From contig NZ_LMUL01000010.1 of NCBI RefSeq assembly GCF_009765965.1, positions 124,001 through 188,000 on the forward strand: 64,000 bases of DNA, in the 5' to 3' direction. Each line of letters opens with the position of its first letter. Within the stretch, counting starts at the first letter, position 1. Origin of the DNA: Caulobacter sp. S45 (GTDB lineage: Bacteria > Pseudomonadota > Alphaproteobacteria > Caulobacterales > Caulobacteraceae). The notes under the pieces were generated by a model that was not told the DNA's origin, searched no databases, and was given only the letters and a program-made list of their open reading frames with translations. A program made the translations under genes and the position numbers. Shown in pieces: positions 44,319 to 52,998 of this stretch.

Positions 44319-44347
44319 CAGCGGCGGCTCGCACGAGGGCGAACAGA

Positions 44348-44460
44348 ATACGGAAGCATGCCGTGTATCTCAGCAGGGTTGAGGTCTACTGCTATCAGAT
44401 ACGAGTATAGCGCCTTGACAAGCGGAAAATCGCGAGGGCCAATGATGGAGAACAGTATAC
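44348..44460. promoter_or_regulatory. Divergent control region of the aldolase and dehydrogenase clusters
   Basis: An imperfect dyad ATACGG-AAGCATG-CCGTGTAT spans 44348-44368. GTATAC lies at 44455-44460. TTGACA at 44415-44420 is a candidate -35 box for the plus-strand genes, with a weak -10 (GCCAAT) 17 bases on. All fit GntR control; none is proven. Confidence 0.5.
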
Positions 44461-44503
44461 GGAACTTTCCGCCAATGGCGGACAGAAGGAGAGGCGGCTG
44501 GCC

Positions 44504-44530
44504 ATGATCCGCGCCCCGGCGACACCTTGA
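44504..44530 (+). CDS. Eight-codon leader peptide before the FAD dehydrogenase
   Basis: ATG at 44504 follows a strong ribosome site AAGGAGAGG and reads MIRAPATP, then TGA. The TGA overlaps the TTG start of the next gene (TTGA). The dehydrogenase itself has no ribosome site, so its translation may depend on ribosomes ending this leader. Confidence 0.45.
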   Translation: MIRAPATP

Positions 44531-45939
44531 ACGACCTCGTGAGCGCCTCGGGGAACGACGCGGTGAAGGCGCTGCTGGCGGCGCTCGGCCCCGATGTCGT
44601 CACCCTGCCGGACGCGCTCGGCGAGCGGCGGCTCAGCGACTGGAGCCGCGTCCCCGCCGGCCATCCCGTCGCCCTGCTGCGTCCGCGCACCACCGAACAG
44701 GTCTCCCAGGCCCTGGCCATCTGCAACGCCCATCGCCAGCCCGTCGCCGTCCAGGGCGGGCTGACGGGTCTGGCCGGCTCGGCCACCGCCTATGACGGCG
44801 AGGTCGCGCTGAGCCTGGAGCGGATGCGCGCCATCGTCGAGGTCGACCCCGTCTCGGCCACCATGACCGTGGAGGCGGGCGTGGTGCTGCAACAGGTGCA
44901 GGAGGCGGCGCTGGAGGCCGGCTACTATTTCCCGCTCGACCTCGGCGCGCGCGGCAGCTGCACCATCGGCGGGGTGGTGGGCACCAACGCCGGCGGCAAC
45001 CGGGTGATCAAGTACGGCATGATGCGCGAGCAGGTGCTGGGGATCGAGGCGGTGCTCGCCGATGGCGGCATCGTCGGCGGCCTGCACAAGATGCTCAAGA
45101 ACAACACCGGCTACGACCTGAAGAACCTGCTGATCGGGGCCGAGGGCACGCTGGGCGTGGTCACCCGTGTGGTGCTGCGGCTGCGCCCGCGCCCGACCGG
45201 GGTCTCGACCGCCTGGTGCGGGCTGGGCGACTTCGCGGCGGTGACAACGCTGCTGCGCCGCGCCCAGGCGGGCCTGATCGGCGGCGTCTCGGCGTTCGAG
45301 GTGATGTGGCCGAGCTATTACGACTTCGTGCTCGGCAATGTGGCGGACCTACGCCGTCCGCTGGAGGGCCGCCACGCCTACAACGTCCTGCTGGAGACCG
45401 ACGGCCCCGAAGCCGAAGCCCAGGCCGAGCAGTTCCAGGGCTTCCTCGCCACCCTGCTGGAAGAAGGCGTGATCGAAGACGCCGCCATCGCCATGTCCGA
45501 GCGCGACGCCGCCGAGTTCTGGCGTATCCGCGACGCGCCGGGCGAGTTCATGAGCCTGATGCCCGACATGGTCGCCTTCGACATCAGCTTCGCCGTGCGC
45601 GACCTGGCCGAGGCGGCGGGCCGGCTGACCGAGCTGATGGCCAGCCGCTATCCCGGTTCGCTGGCCCTGGTCTACGGGCATCTGGGCGACGGCAACATCC
45701 ACCTGCTGGTCGACGCGCCCGACATCACCGACGCGATCCGCCAGGATATCGAGGCGCTGGTCTACGGCGTGGTCTCCGATCTCGGCGGGTCGGTCTCGGC
45801 CGAGCACGGCATCGGGGTGAAGAAGCGCAAGGTGCTGGGCCTCACCCGCACGCCGGACGAACTGGCGGCGATGACGGCGATCAAGCGCGCGCTCGATCCC
45901 AACGGGGTGCTCAACCCCGGCCGTATCCTGCAAGCCTGA
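44527..45939 (+). CDS. FAD-linked D-2-hydroxyacid dehydrogenase (GlcD/D2HGDH type)
   Basis: 470 residues: FAD_binding_4 domain with VAVQGGLTGLAGSA and LDLGARGSCTIGGVVGTNAGGNRVIKYGMMREQVLG, and a C-terminal FAD-oxidase domain with YGHLGDGNIHLL (metal/substrate histidines) and SAEHGIGVKKR. The family oxidises D-lactate, glycolate or D-2-hydroxyglutarate, passing electrons to the respiratory chain. The start is a TTG without a ribosome site, overlapped by the stop of a leader peptide at 44504-44530. A carrier gene follows after 15 bp. Confidence 0.9.
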   Translation: MNDLVSASGNDAVKALLAALGPDVVTLPDALGERRLSDWSRVPAGHPVALLRPRTTEQVSQALAICNAHRQPVAVQGGLTGLAGSATAYDGEVALSLERMRAIVEVDPVSATMTVEAGVVLQQVQEAALEAGYYFPLDLGARGSCTIGGVVGTNAGGNRVIKYGMMREQVLGIEAVLADGGIVGGLHKMLKNNTGYDLKNLLIGAEGTLGVVTRVVLRLRPRPTGVSTAWCGLGDFAAVTTLLRRAQAGLIGGVSAFEVMWPSYYDFVLGNVADLRRPLEGRHAYNVLLETDGPEAEAQAEQFQGFLATLLEEGVIEDAAIAMSERDAAEFWRIRDAPGEFMSLMPDMVAFDISFAVRDLAEAAGRLTELMASRYPGSLALVYGHLGDGNIHLLVDAPDITDAIRQDIEALVYGVVSDLGGSVSAEHGIGVKKRKVLGLTRTPDELAAMTAIKRALDPNGVLNPGRILQA

Positions 45940-45954
45940 CGGGGAGAGGCGAGG

Positions 45955-47283
45955 ATGGTCGACGCCGCCACGAACCCTCCGGCGACGAGCCCGTCGCGCG
46001 ACGACATCCTGTTCTCCGCGGTGGCCAGGCGTTTCCTGCCTTTCCTGTTCCTCTGCTACCTGATCGCCCAGGTCGACCGGATGGACGTGGGCTTCGCCAA
46101 GCTGACCATGCTGGCGGACCTGGGGTTCAGCGAGACGGTCTATGGGATCGGCGCCGGCGTCTTCTTCCTCGGCTACGTGCTGTGCGAGGTCCCCAGCAAC
46201 ATCGCCCTGAAGCGCTTCGGTGCGCCGATGTGGCTGGGCCGGATCATGGTCAGTTGGGGACTGGTCTCCATCGCCCTGATGTTCGTGCGCTCGCCGATGA
46301 GCTTCTATGTGCTGCGCTTCCTGCTGGGCGTGGCCGAGGCCGGCTTCTTCCCGGGGGTGATCTATTATCTCAGCGACTGGTTCCCGACCTCGCGCCGCAC
46401 CCGCATCACCGCCGTGTTCATGAGCGCCATCGCCGTCTCGGGCGTGGTGGTCGGGCCGGTGTCGGGGCTGATCCTGTCGCGGCTGAACGGGGCCGGTGGG
46501 CTTGCGGGTTGGCGCTGGCTGTTCCTGCTGGAGGGCGCGCCGGCCGTGGTGCTGGGCCTGATGACCACCCGCCTGCTCGACCGTTCGCCGGAAACCGCGC
46601 TCTGGCTGTCGCCGGAAGATCGCCTGCGGGTGGCCGCCGTGGTGGCCGCCGAGCGGGGGCCCGCCGCCAAGGCCTCGCTGCTGTCGGCCCTGACCCATCC
46701 GCGCGTGCTGGCGCTCAGCCTGGTCTACGGTTGTTACGGCGTGTCCTTCTTCGGCCTGGTGTTCTGGCTGCCGACCATCGTCCAGGCGTCCGGCGTGGCC
46801 GATCCGCTGCGCATCGGCCTGCTCAGCGCCATCCCCTGGCTGGCGGGCGTGGCGGCGATGGCGGGGGCGGCGGCCTATGTCGAGCGGGGCGGCCGGCTGC
46901 GAGCGACCCTGGTGGCGCTGGCGCTAATCTCGGCGGTGGGCTGGGCGCTCAGCCCCCTGGCGCTGGGCCACACCGCGCTGGCGGTGCTGCTGTGCTCGCT
47001 GGCGGTAGCCGGCACCATGGGATCGCTGCCGGTGTTCTGGAACCTGCCTACGGCCATGTTCCAGGGCGCAGCCCTTGCCGCCGCCATCGCCCTGGTCTCC
47101 GCGCTGGGAAACCTTCCGGGTTTCTTCTCGCCCTATGTTGTCGCGATCCTGAAGCAGTCGACCGGATCGCTAGCGTTACCAATGTATCTGTTCGCCCTGG
47201 TCATGGCGTTAGGGGCCGCTGTCCTGGCTTGCATTGCGGCGCCGGGCAGGTCTGGAGGGGAGCCTGCGTCAAGCGGACGCTAG
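45955..47283 (+). CDS. MFS carrier, anion:cation symporter type
   Basis: 442 residues, 12 hydrophobic segments. DRMDVGFAKLTM near helix 1 and the loop after helix 2 (ALKRFGAPMWLGRIMVSWGLVS), plus GVAEAGFFPGVIYYLSDWFPTSRRTR after helix 4, are those of the anion:cation symporter (ACS/phthalate permease) family, which imports organic acids. Co-transcribed with the hydroxyacid dehydrogenase, so it probably brings in that hydroxyacid. The last 20 residues are looser and end in SSGR. Confidence 0.9.
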   Translation: MVDAATNPPATSPSRDDILFSAVARRFLPFLFLCYLIAQVDRMDVGFAKLTMLADLGFSETVYGIGAGVFFLGYVLCEVPSNIALKRFGAPMWLGRIMVSWGLVSIALMFVRSPMSFYVLRFLLGVAEAGFFPGVIYYLSDWFPTSRRTRITAVFMSAIAVSGVVVGPVSGLILSRLNGAGGLAGWRWLFLLEGAPAVVLGLMTTRLLDRSPETALWLSPEDRLRVAAVVAAERGPAAKASLLSALTHPRVLALSLVYGCYGVSFFGLVFWLPTIVQASGVADPLRIGLLSAIPWLAGVAAMAGAAAYVERGGRLRATLVALALISAVGWALSPLALGHTALAVLLCSLAVAGTMGSLPVFWNLPTAMFQGAALAAAIALVSALGNLPGFFSPYVVAILKQSTGSLALPMYLFALVMALGAAVLACIAAPGRSGGEPASSGR

Positions 47284-47528
47284 TCGTGTTATTTCATACC
47301 TAAACTTTATTGTTGCCATCACATATGAATGTGGGCATATTTTTTGAACTCGGGGATGAATCGATCTTTCTCTTAAGTGTGTGGGCTCGGATGCAACCGA
47401 GCCGCCGTTGCTGCGAGTGCCAAGAGTAAAGTGTTGGCGTACCCAAAAAAATAAAACATCTGGCCATCGAATTCAACTTCGAGATGTAGTTGCGATCTGC
47501 TTTGCGGAGCGCGATGATGGGGGTCTGA

Positions 47529-49952
47529 ATGCAGCATTCGAATTATCTCGCACAGGAAGTGTTGCGGCGCCGCGTCGGTTTCCGCTCGCTGCTCCTGGCC
47601 ACCGCCGTGTCCTCGATCGCGGGCGCCGCCTGGGCCCAGAGCGCGCCGCCGCCGGCCACAGACACCGCGTCGCCCCCTCCCAGTTCCACCCGCGCCACAC
47701 CTGCGGGCCAAGGCGGCAATAGCGCCGAAAACCCGGCGGCCGCGCTCAACACCTCGGTGGGCGAGGTCATAATCACCGCCACCAAGCGCAACACCACCGT
47801 CCAGAACACGCCGATGGCGATCACCGCCCTCACCGGCGACCAGCTGACCGCCGCAGGCGTGGTCAACATCACCGACGTGGCCAAGCTCTCGCCCGGCCTG
47901 ACCGTGGTCGACACCGGGCCGGGTTCGCGCCGGGTGGTGATCCGCGGCATCGAGGGCCCCGGCGAGCCCACGGTCGGCACCTATTACGACGAGACGCCGG
48001 TGACCGGCTCCTCGGGCACGACCGGCGACGCGGGATCGCGCACCCCGGAACTGGGCCTGTTCGACGTCCAGCGCATCGAAGTGCTGCGCGGACCCCAGGG
48101 TACGCTGTACGGCTCCGGCTCGATGAGCGGCACCTTCCGCGTCATCACCAACAAGCCCGTGTTCGGCAAGTGGGAGGGCGAGCTCGACGCCACCGGCGAC
48201 ACCGTGCGCGACGGGGGGCAGGGCGGCGAAATCAACGGCGTCGTCAATATCCCGCTGCTCGACAACCTGGCGGCGCGCGTGGTCGCCTTCGACCGCTATA
48301 CGCCCGGCTACATCACCGACGTGCGCACCGGCCACGACGATCTCGGCAACTACGGCAGCTACGGCGGTCGCGTGCTGATCCGCTACCAGCCGCTAGAGAA
48401 CCTGACCATCGACGGCTCGGCCTATTATCAGCGCAGCAGCGGCACCCAGCCCTACTGGTTCCCGCGGATCGGCACCTACAAGTCCAACACCTATCTGGAC
48501 CAGCCGATCGGCGACAACGTCGACCTCTACAGCCTGACCGCCCATTACGACGCGGGTCCGGTGACGGTTACGGCGGTGTCGTCCTACATGAACCGCTACC
48601 AATACACGTCCAACGACCTGGACGGCTACTACCGGGGCCTGATCAGCGGCCCTGGGGGCACCGGCACCGCCGCGACCAACGCGGCCAAGTGCCAATCGCT
48701 GTTCAACGGCGGCGTGGCCTGCAACCCGACCCAGCTCACCGCCTTCAACAACCACGTGCTGTCGCTGTTGCCGACCACCGCCTACCAGCCCCAGTCGGTG
48801 CACGACTGGAACAACGAGCTTCGCCTGAGCTCGTCCGGCGACACCCGGCTGAAGTGGACGGTGGGCTTCTACGCCGACCAGCGCCGCACCTACACGGTCA
48901 GCGACCAGCGCACCGGCGATCCGGGCACCACCCTGATCATCGAACCGCTGGAGATCACCTCCGAACGCACCATCCTGGCTCACCTGGACCAGTATGCGGG
49001 CTTCGGCGAGGCGTCGTTCGACGTCACCAAGAAGTTCACCCTGACCTTCGGCATCCGCGGCTTCAACTACGAGGAAGAGAACAACGGCACGACGCCGATC
49101 GGCCTCGACCTGCTCGGCACCAAGACGGTCGGCCCGGCGGTGATCAGCAGTTCCGAGAGCGGCGTGGTCTACAAGTTCAACGCCGCCTACCGACTGGCGG
49201 CGCACGACATGTTCTACGTCGAGGCGTCCGAAGGCTTCCGGCCCGGCGGCGTGAACCAGATCCTCGGCCTGCCGTCGGCCTTCGCCCCGTACAAGTCCGA
49301 CAGCCTGTGGAACTACGAGTTCGGCAACAAGTCCGAGTGGTTCGGCAACAAGCTGTATCTCGACGCCGATGTCTACGACATCGAATGGTCGAACATGCAG
49401 GTGACAGGCACCACGCCCAACGGCGCCTTCAGCTATATCGCCAACGCCGGCGCCGCGCGGATCTACGGCGTCGAGGCGGAGGTGGCGTACCAGCCGTTCC
49501 ATGGCCTGCAGATCGAGACCAACGGCAGCTTGCAGAACCCCAGGCTGACCCAGAACCAGGTCACCTCCGACGTCGCGGCGCCGGGCGTCAAGGGCAACCG
49601 CATCCCGTTCGTGCCCCAGGTGCAGGGCGACATCTCGATCTCCTACACCCACCCCATCGTCGAGGGGCTGAACGGCACCGCGCGTGCAGACGAAAGCTAC
49701 AAGGGCGGGTCCTACTCGACCTTCCCCAATACCGATCCGAACCGCGACAAGCTGCCGGCCTATGCGATGACCAACTTCCGGATCGGCGTGGAAGCGCCGG
49801 ACGCCAACTGGGGCGCCTACTTCTTCATCAACAACGCCCTCAACCGGACCGGCATCGCCTGGGAAGCCACCAACGCGACCACCGGCAACGTTCCCGAGGC
49901 CGCCAGCGTCGCCCCCCTGACCTTCGGCATCAACGCCCGCAAGAAGTTCTAG
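47529..49952 (+). CDS. TonB-dependent receptor, complete
   Basis: 807 residues. The signal peptide ends near AWAQ and is followed by an unusually long Pro/Ser/Thr linker (SAPPPATDTASPPPSS), then VGEVIITATKRNTTVQNTPMAITAL as TonB box and plug start. Plug landmarks are RRVVIRGIEGPGEPTVGTYYDETPV and RIEVLRGPQGTLYGSGSMSGTFRVITNKP. The barrel ends in FGINARKKF, with the aromatic last residue needed for assembly. It belongs to the large sphingomonad/caulobacter group of receptors for non-iron substrates. Gene is alone; GGGGG lies five bases before the ATG. No neighbour points to its cargo. Confidence 0.95.
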   Translation: MQHSNYLAQEVLRRRVGFRSLLLATAVSSIAGAAWAQSAPPPATDTASPPPSSTRATPAGQGGNSAENPAAALNTSVGEVIITATKRNTTVQNTPMAITALTGDQLTAAGVVNITDVAKLSPGLTVVDTGPGSRRVVIRGIEGPGEPTVGTYYDETPVTGSSGTTGDAGSRTPELGLFDVQRIEVLRGPQGTLYGSGSMSGTFRVITNKPVFGKWEGELDATGDTVRDGGQGGEINGVVNIPLLDNLAARVVAFDRYTPGYITDVRTGHDDLGNYGSYGGRVLIRYQPLENLTIDGSAYYQRSSGTQPYWFPRIGTYKSNTYLDQPIGDNVDLYSLTAHYDAGPVTVTAVSSYMNRYQYTSNDLDGYYRGLISGPGGTGTAATNAAKCQSLFNGGVACNPTQLTAFNNHVLSLLPTTAYQPQSVHDWNNELRLSSSGDTRLKWTVGFYADQRRTYTVSDQRTGDPGTTLIIEPLEITSERTILAHLDQYAGFGEASFDVTKKFTLTFGIRGFNYEEENNGTTPIGLDLLGTKTVGPAVISSSESGVVYKFNAAYRLAAHDMFYVEASEGFRPGGVNQILGLPSAFAPYKSDSLWNYEFGNKSEWFGNKLYLDADVYDIEWSNMQVTGTTPNGAFSYIANAGAARIYGVEAEVAYQPFHGLQIETNGSLQNPRLTQNQVTSDVAAPGVKGNRIPFVPQVQGDISISYTHPIVEGLNGTARADESYKGGSYSTFPNTDPNRDKLPAYAMTNFRIGVEAPDANWGAYFFINNALNRTGIAWEATNATTGNVPEAASVAPLTFGINARKKF

Positions 49953-49969
49953 GGGACGATCTAAGTATT

Positions 49970-50128
49970 GCGTGCTTCGAGACGCCCTTCGGGCTCCTCA
50001 GCATGACGAAAGGGGGATGCAAGGGTCGGCGTGGCCTCTGCATTCCCTTTTTTGTTCCATCCCACTCCCGAACGCCGCCCATCTTCCTTCGTCATGCTGA
50101 GGAGCCCGAAGGGCGTCTCGAAGCACGC
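49970..50128. repeat. Double-hairpin dispersed repeat, copy E (long spacer)
   Basis: Arms as in copies A-D, with tips CCCTTCGGG on both sides. The spacer is about 75 bases, much longer than in the other copies, and contains a TTTTTT stretch, so it may double as a terminator for the receptor gene. Confidence 0.88.
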
Positions 50129-50181
50129 AGCCGGCGTCCGCCGTACGGGGTCGCCGCCCGGGATTCCGCGGGTCTGGACCC

Positions 50182-50595
50182 CTATGCGTGTGGAGAAGCC
50201 GCACCGCCGGCCTGCCGTGCGACGTCCGCCAGCAGCCTGGACATACCGGCCACCGGCGCGAATGCGCTCGGCTCCAGCCCGTGCCGGGCCACGATCCAGG
50301 CCGGTTCGTTGTAGGCCACGAACACCTGCCCCTCCGCGTCCTCGTACACCAGCGCGCGCAGCGGCAGATCCAGGCCCAGCGCCTGTTCGGCCTGCATCAG
50401 CGGCGTCCCGCCCTGGGCCGCGCCGAACACCACCACCGTCGTCGGCCGAAGCTCCAGCCCCGCCTCGCTTGCGTTCAGGGCGTGGTCGATCCGGGCGAAG
50501 AACTGCACATGGCGTTGATCCAGGGCGTCCACGAGCCCTTGCAAGGTCTCGGCGAACCCGCGCGCGGAGGGGACGGTGACAAGGCCTTCGGACAT
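50182..50595 (-). CDS. DUF302-family protein
   Basis: 137 residues. The DUF302 fold is shown by GFAETLQGLVDALDQRHVQFFARIDHA and RPTTVVVFGAAQGGTPLMQAEQALGLDLPLRALVYEDAEGQVFVAYNEPAWI. DUF302 proteins are small, widespread and of unsettled function, sometimes fused to copper or heme proteins. The ATG at 50595 has AGGAGA seven bases upstream. The divergent ABM gene starts 90 bp away. Confidence 0.88.
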   Translation of the reverse strand: MSEGLVTVPSARGFAETLQGLVDALDQRHVQFFARIDHALNASEAGLELRPTTVVVFGAAQGGTPLMQAEQALGLDLPLRALVYEDAEGQVFVAYNEPAWIVARHGLEPSAFAPVAGMSRLLADVARQAGGAASPHA

Positions 50596-50684
50596 GATCT
50601 GGTCTCCTGTGAGCGGCGACCTCTCCCCGTCGGGCGCGATCGCGGATACAGACAAGCCGCACGATCCAGAGCCGAGGACAAGCC

Positions 50685-50984
50685 GTGATCCACGTCATCG
50701 CCATACTCCAGACCAAGCCCGGCATGCGCGACGCGGTGCTCGAGGCGGTCGAGGCCAACCTCGCGGCGGTGCGCGCCGAGGACGGCTGCATCGCCTACGG
50801 CCCGGCCATCGACTTCGAAGGCTCGTCCGACAAGCTCGGCCCCGACACCTTCGTGGTGGTCGAGCAGTGGGAAAGCCCCGAGGCGCTCAAGGCCCACGCG
50901 GCCTCGCCGCACATGGCGGCCTTCGGTGCGCGGGTGAAGGACATGCTGGTCAGCCGCGCGATCCACGTCCTGACCCCCTGCTGA
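50685..50984 (+). CDS. ABM-domain monooxygenase (YgiN-like)
   Basis: 99 residues, the size of one antibiotic-biosynthesis-monooxygenase domain: MIHVIAILQTKPGMRDAVLEAVEANLAAVRAEDGCIAYG and FVVVEQWESPEALKAHAASPHMAAF. Such ferredoxin-like dimers oxidise quinols or aromatic compounds without cofactor. The start codon is GTG. Divergent from the DUF302 gene. Confidence 0.9.
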   Translation: MIHVIAILQTKPGMRDAVLEAVEANLAAVRAEDGCIAYGPAIDFEGSSDKLGPDTFVVVEQWESPEALKAHAASPHMAAFGARVKDMLVSRAIHVLTPC

Positions 50985-51104
50985 GATGCGTGCCTGGGGC
51001 GCGTGCTCGTCAAGGATGGCGTCAGGGTTCGTCACGGACGCAGGCGCGGCGCAACGGCCCCGCAAGCGTACGTTCCGAATTTCGGAGAAGGGTGGTGAGC
51101 CGAC

Positions 51105-51494
51105 CTAAGGCTCCGTGGTTGCTGGCGCTCCAATTACGAACGGCACTCGAACGAGTACGCCCTCGCCTATGGGCGGGTCTCCGGTGACGAAGATGCGCTT
51201 TCGGTCGGCCATCACCCTCGCGGCGACAGCGAAGTTCAAGTTCGCCGGGCTTTCGGCCACTGGCTTGCATTTATCCAATTCTCCGCCTGGGGCGATCCGG
51301 CAGCTTAGGATCGCCTCGCCGTTTTTCCGGGCGTCCACGGCCACCTGCGGATAATAAGGACCCACCGGCCCAAGTCGGGTGTAGCTCCGCTCCGACTTCT
51401 TGAGCGGACGGAAGGCAGCGTCATAGACTGGCTGTTGCGGCGCGCTCGCTTCGGGCGTCTGTGCGAGCGCGAGCGCCATCATGGTGACCAGCAT
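51105..51494 (-). CDS. Exported TonB-C-terminal-like small protein
   Basis: 129 residues. A short signal peptide (MLVTMMALALAQ) is followed by YYPQVAVDARKNGEAILSCRIAPGGELDKCKPVAESPANLNFAVAARVMADRKRIF, which matches the TonB C-terminal fold (PxxA...G.A...C.V..dG.l..C.v..e) with its paired cysteines. It has no membrane anchor or proline-rich spacer, so it is a free periplasmic domain. Role unknown. Confidence 0.75.
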   Translation of the reverse strand: MLVTMMALALAQTPEASAPQQPVYDAAFRPLKKSERSYTRLGPVGPYYPQVAVDARKNGEAILSCRIAPGGELDKCKPVAESPANLNFAVAARVMADRKRIFVTGDPPIGEGVLVRVPFVIGAPATTEP

Positions 51495-51597
51495 TATCCC
51501 CCCTTTTCATAATGACAGAAGCGCATGGCGCGTGAACGTCTGCAACGGGTGGTTTTCAGACATAGGCTTAGCAATGCCTCCCCTGTAAGCTGAGCGA

Positions 51598-51912
51598 ATG
51601 GCGACATCGTCTGTGCATTACGAGGACCGATGGGGACCGCTTCGGGCTGTCCTATTTCGGTTGATTATTCCCGTAGGGCTACTTGGCTCGCTGCCGCTGT
51701 TGTTGATCGCCGCGATGCTATTACACACAATGACCCTACTCATCGTCGCCTACCCCGTGGTCGTTGTTCTTGTTGCTTTCTGTAGCGTCAGAAACGTAAT
51801 TCTCGCCCAAGGTGCCGTCGCTCGGGTGCTCGGATCGGTCGTCGGCGCGCTGCTTACTGGTGTCGTAGCTATTCTCGCGTTCCGCCTGTTCATCGCGAGC
51901 GGCGGCGTTTAG
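51598..51912 (+). CDS. Small membrane protein of unknown function
   Basis: 104 residues with three hydrophobic segments (about 22-42, 45-64 and 78-100) and little else. Divergent from the TonB-like gene by about 100 bp. No RBS of note. The base composition is lower in GC than neighbours. Confidence 0.6.
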   Translation: MATSSVHYEDRWGPLRAVLFRLIIPVGLLGSLPLLLIAAMLLHTMTLLIVAYPVVVVLVAFCSVRNVILAQGAVARVLGSVVGALLTGVVAILAFRLFIASGGV

Positions 51913-51982
51913 TCCGCTGAGGGTCGAAACCCGTCATCGCCATCCCGCCCAGAAGCGGACACTCCCTAGCTTGTAATACACT

Positions 51983-52819
51983 CTAGCCGCCGCCTGCCGC
52001 CCGCGTCGCGATCGGCATATCGCAGGGGCTGAAGTCGGCGCCCTTCGCGTGGCGCATCCGGTCCAGGTCCGCGCGGAAGGCGGCGGAGCGGGTGTCGATC
52101 ACCTCGACCGCCGGGCGTTCGTTGGCGGGCAGGTCGGCCATCAGCCGCACCCGGATCATCCGGTCGGGGTGGGCCGGGGGCTCGCCCACGGCCATGGCGC
52201 GCACCACGTCCAGCCCCACCACCACCCGGCCCCAGACCGCATAGTCGTGGTCGAGCGAGCGGTTGGCGTCGCGCATGAAGAAGATCTCGCTGTTGGCGCT
52301 GCCGATGGTCTCGCCGCGTCCCATGCCGGCCACGCCCGGACAGTAGACACCCCAGGCGCGGTACTTGCCGGGCTTGGCGGGCGAGGGCGTGGCGGCGAAG
52401 GGCAGGGCGCCGACGAAGCCCTCGATCCCGTCGCTGGCCCGGCTCGCCACCGTGTCGAAGGCCTCGGGGCCCAGCACCGCGGTGAACTCCGGCGGCAGGT
52501 TGGGATGGCTGGAGACCCCGCCGTCGTGATTGCCCGGATCGCCGGTCTGGTCCACGAACCCCGCGATCACCCGATGGAACAGCAGCCCGTCATAGAGGCG
52601 CTCGCGGCTCAGCAGCTTGACCCGCGCCACCGCCTGGGGCGCGAACTCCGGCCGCATCTCGACCACGATCCGCCCCTGGCTGGTGTCGACCACCAAGGTG
52701 TTGTCGGGATCGAGCGGCCGCCAGGTCGGCGGAGCGGTCGCGCCCATCGCCGCCAGCCCCAGCGCCGCGACCGCCAGGCCGGGAATTAGCCGCCACGCTA
52801 TCGCCGTGAAATTCGCCAT
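51983..52819 (-). CDS. Exported cyclophilin-type peptidyl-prolyl isomerase
   Basis: 278 residues. A signal-anchor-like start (MANFTAIAWRLIPGLAVAALGLAAMG) is followed by the cyclophilin domain: TLVVDTSQGRIVVEMRPEFAPQAVARVKLLSRERLYDGLLFHRVIAGFVDQTGDP with the catalytic arginine in FHRV, then SEIFFMRD and FAVWGRVVVG-like AVWGRVVVGLDVV. Compared with standard cyclophilins a loop of about 50 residues (PEFTAVLGPEAFDTVASRASDGIEGFVG) is inserted. It catalyses proline isomerisation in the periplasm. ATG 52819 follows GGGGGGA. Confidence 0.9.
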   Translation of the reverse strand: MANFTAIAWRLIPGLAVAALGLAAMGATAPPTWRPLDPDNTLVVDTSQGRIVVEMRPEFAPQAVARVKLLSRERLYDGLLFHRVIAGFVDQTGDPGNHDGGVSSHPNLPPEFTAVLGPEAFDTVASRASDGIEGFVGALPFAATPSPAKPGKYRAWGVYCPGVAGMGRGETIGSANSEIFFMRDANRSLDHDYAVWGRVVVGLDVVRAMAVGEPPAHPDRMIRVRLMADLPANERPAVEVIDTRSAAFRADLDRMRHAKGADFSPCDMPIATRAAGGG

Positions 52820-52998
52820 TCGATCAAATCCCCCCAGCCGATGATGAACCGGCGCCCGCGCTCTGACCAGATTGCGCCGGTTTTCGGCGGTGGCGCGCGA
52901 GCGGCGGCCCACCCTCACGCAGCCATAGGCTAAGCCGTCGAAGCGTGTTTGTAATGGCCACGCTGCCGATCCGCTCGGCGCCCGATCCGCGAGACGTG

